14,836 nt of DNA, from assembly GCA_012521525.1 (NCBI GenBank), contig JAAYMG010000257.1, positions 1 to 14,836 of the forward strand, in the 5' to 3' direction. Below the pieces are notes generated by a model that worked only from the letters and a program-made list of their open reading frames with translations, was not told the DNA's origin and ran no database searches. This document shows, in pieces, positions 14,715-14,836 of the stretch. Origin of the DNA: Clostridiales bacterium (lineage in GTDB: Bacteria; Bacillota; Clostridia; Oscillospirales; JAAYOS01). Numbering within the stretch: position 1 is the first letter of the stretch; each line of letters begins with the position of its first letter. The translations under genes and the position numbers were made by a program.

Positions 14715-14836
14715 TTTCCTTGAGTCCTGCCATCCTGGACGCACGCCATCTGCGTTCTCCCGCGATTATCTGGTATAGACCTTTATCCACCTGGCGAACG
14801 GTTATCGGTTGTATGATACCGTGCTGCCTGATGCTG
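14636..14836. repeat. Perfect 79-bp inverted repeat at the end: fold-back chimera
   Basis: Bases 14758-14836 are the exact reverse complement of 14636-14714, with no mismatch in 79 positions. The repeat runs into the window edge, so it may be longer. The 43-nt spacer (14715-14757), read on the minus strand, is the natural continuation of parB. A biological inverted repeat would not be expected to hold consecutive parB codons in this way. The structure is what a polymerase template switch to the opposite strand, or a misassembled end, would leave. Confidence 0.93.

Overview
The window is an origin-proximal chromosomal segment of a member of the Bacillota (Firmicutes), most likely of the class Clostridia. 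The grounds are the gene set (gyrB-gyrA, a DarA/PstA-type c-di-AMP receptor, holB, ricT, mnmG, rsmG, noc, soj, spo0J/parB), consensus TTGAxx-17-TATAAT promoters, strong GGAGG ribosome sites, several TTG starts and canonical Bacillota parS sites. I cannot name a genus. I see no RNA genes, insertion sequences, phage genes or CRISPR arrays.

Layout. Positions 1-3343 hold the 3' part of gyrB and a complete gyrA. They are followed by a 33-bp tandem duplication and a hairpin terminator. Positions 3692-6097 hold two transporter genes on the minus strand (an AEC-family permease downstream of a MATE-family exporter), the only genes against the general direction. Positions 6195-7085 hold a promoter and a YmdB-type metallophosphodiesterase. 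Positions 7281-12040 are a tight run of darA, holB, ricT, mnmG and rsmG, with 4-nt overlaps or abutting ends at three of the four junctions. The rsmG frame carries one in-frame TAG and is otherwise intact. After a terminator, noc has its own consensus promoter and terminator. The noc-soj gap holds two perfect 16-bp parS sites, a near-palindrome and the soj promoter. soj and the start of parB follow.

The last 122 bases are not a faithful continuation of the chromosome. At 14714/14715 the sequence folds back, and 14758-14836 is an exact reverse complement of 14636-14714. The 43 bases between the arms, read on the minus strand, supply the next 15 codons of parB. This is the signature of an inverted amplification or assembly chimera, so the apparent parB stop is an artefact.

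How the genes work together. Gyrase sets supercoiling. HolB belongs to the replicative clamp loader. Soj, ParB and parS segregate the origin, and Noc couples division-site choice to the nucleoid. MnmG modifies wobble uridines and RsmG methylates 16S rRNA. DarA senses c-di-AMP, YmdB is a phosphodiesterase and RicT acts in RNA maturation and developmental control. In Bacillus subtilis the gyrase/darA/holB/ricT genes and the mnmG/rsmG/noc/soj/spo0J genes lie on opposite sides of oriC. Here both sets are on one side in one direction. I found no clearly new system. The points most worth checking are the fold-back end, the rsmG TAG, the Noc N-terminus, the DarA pocket and the parS/operator region.
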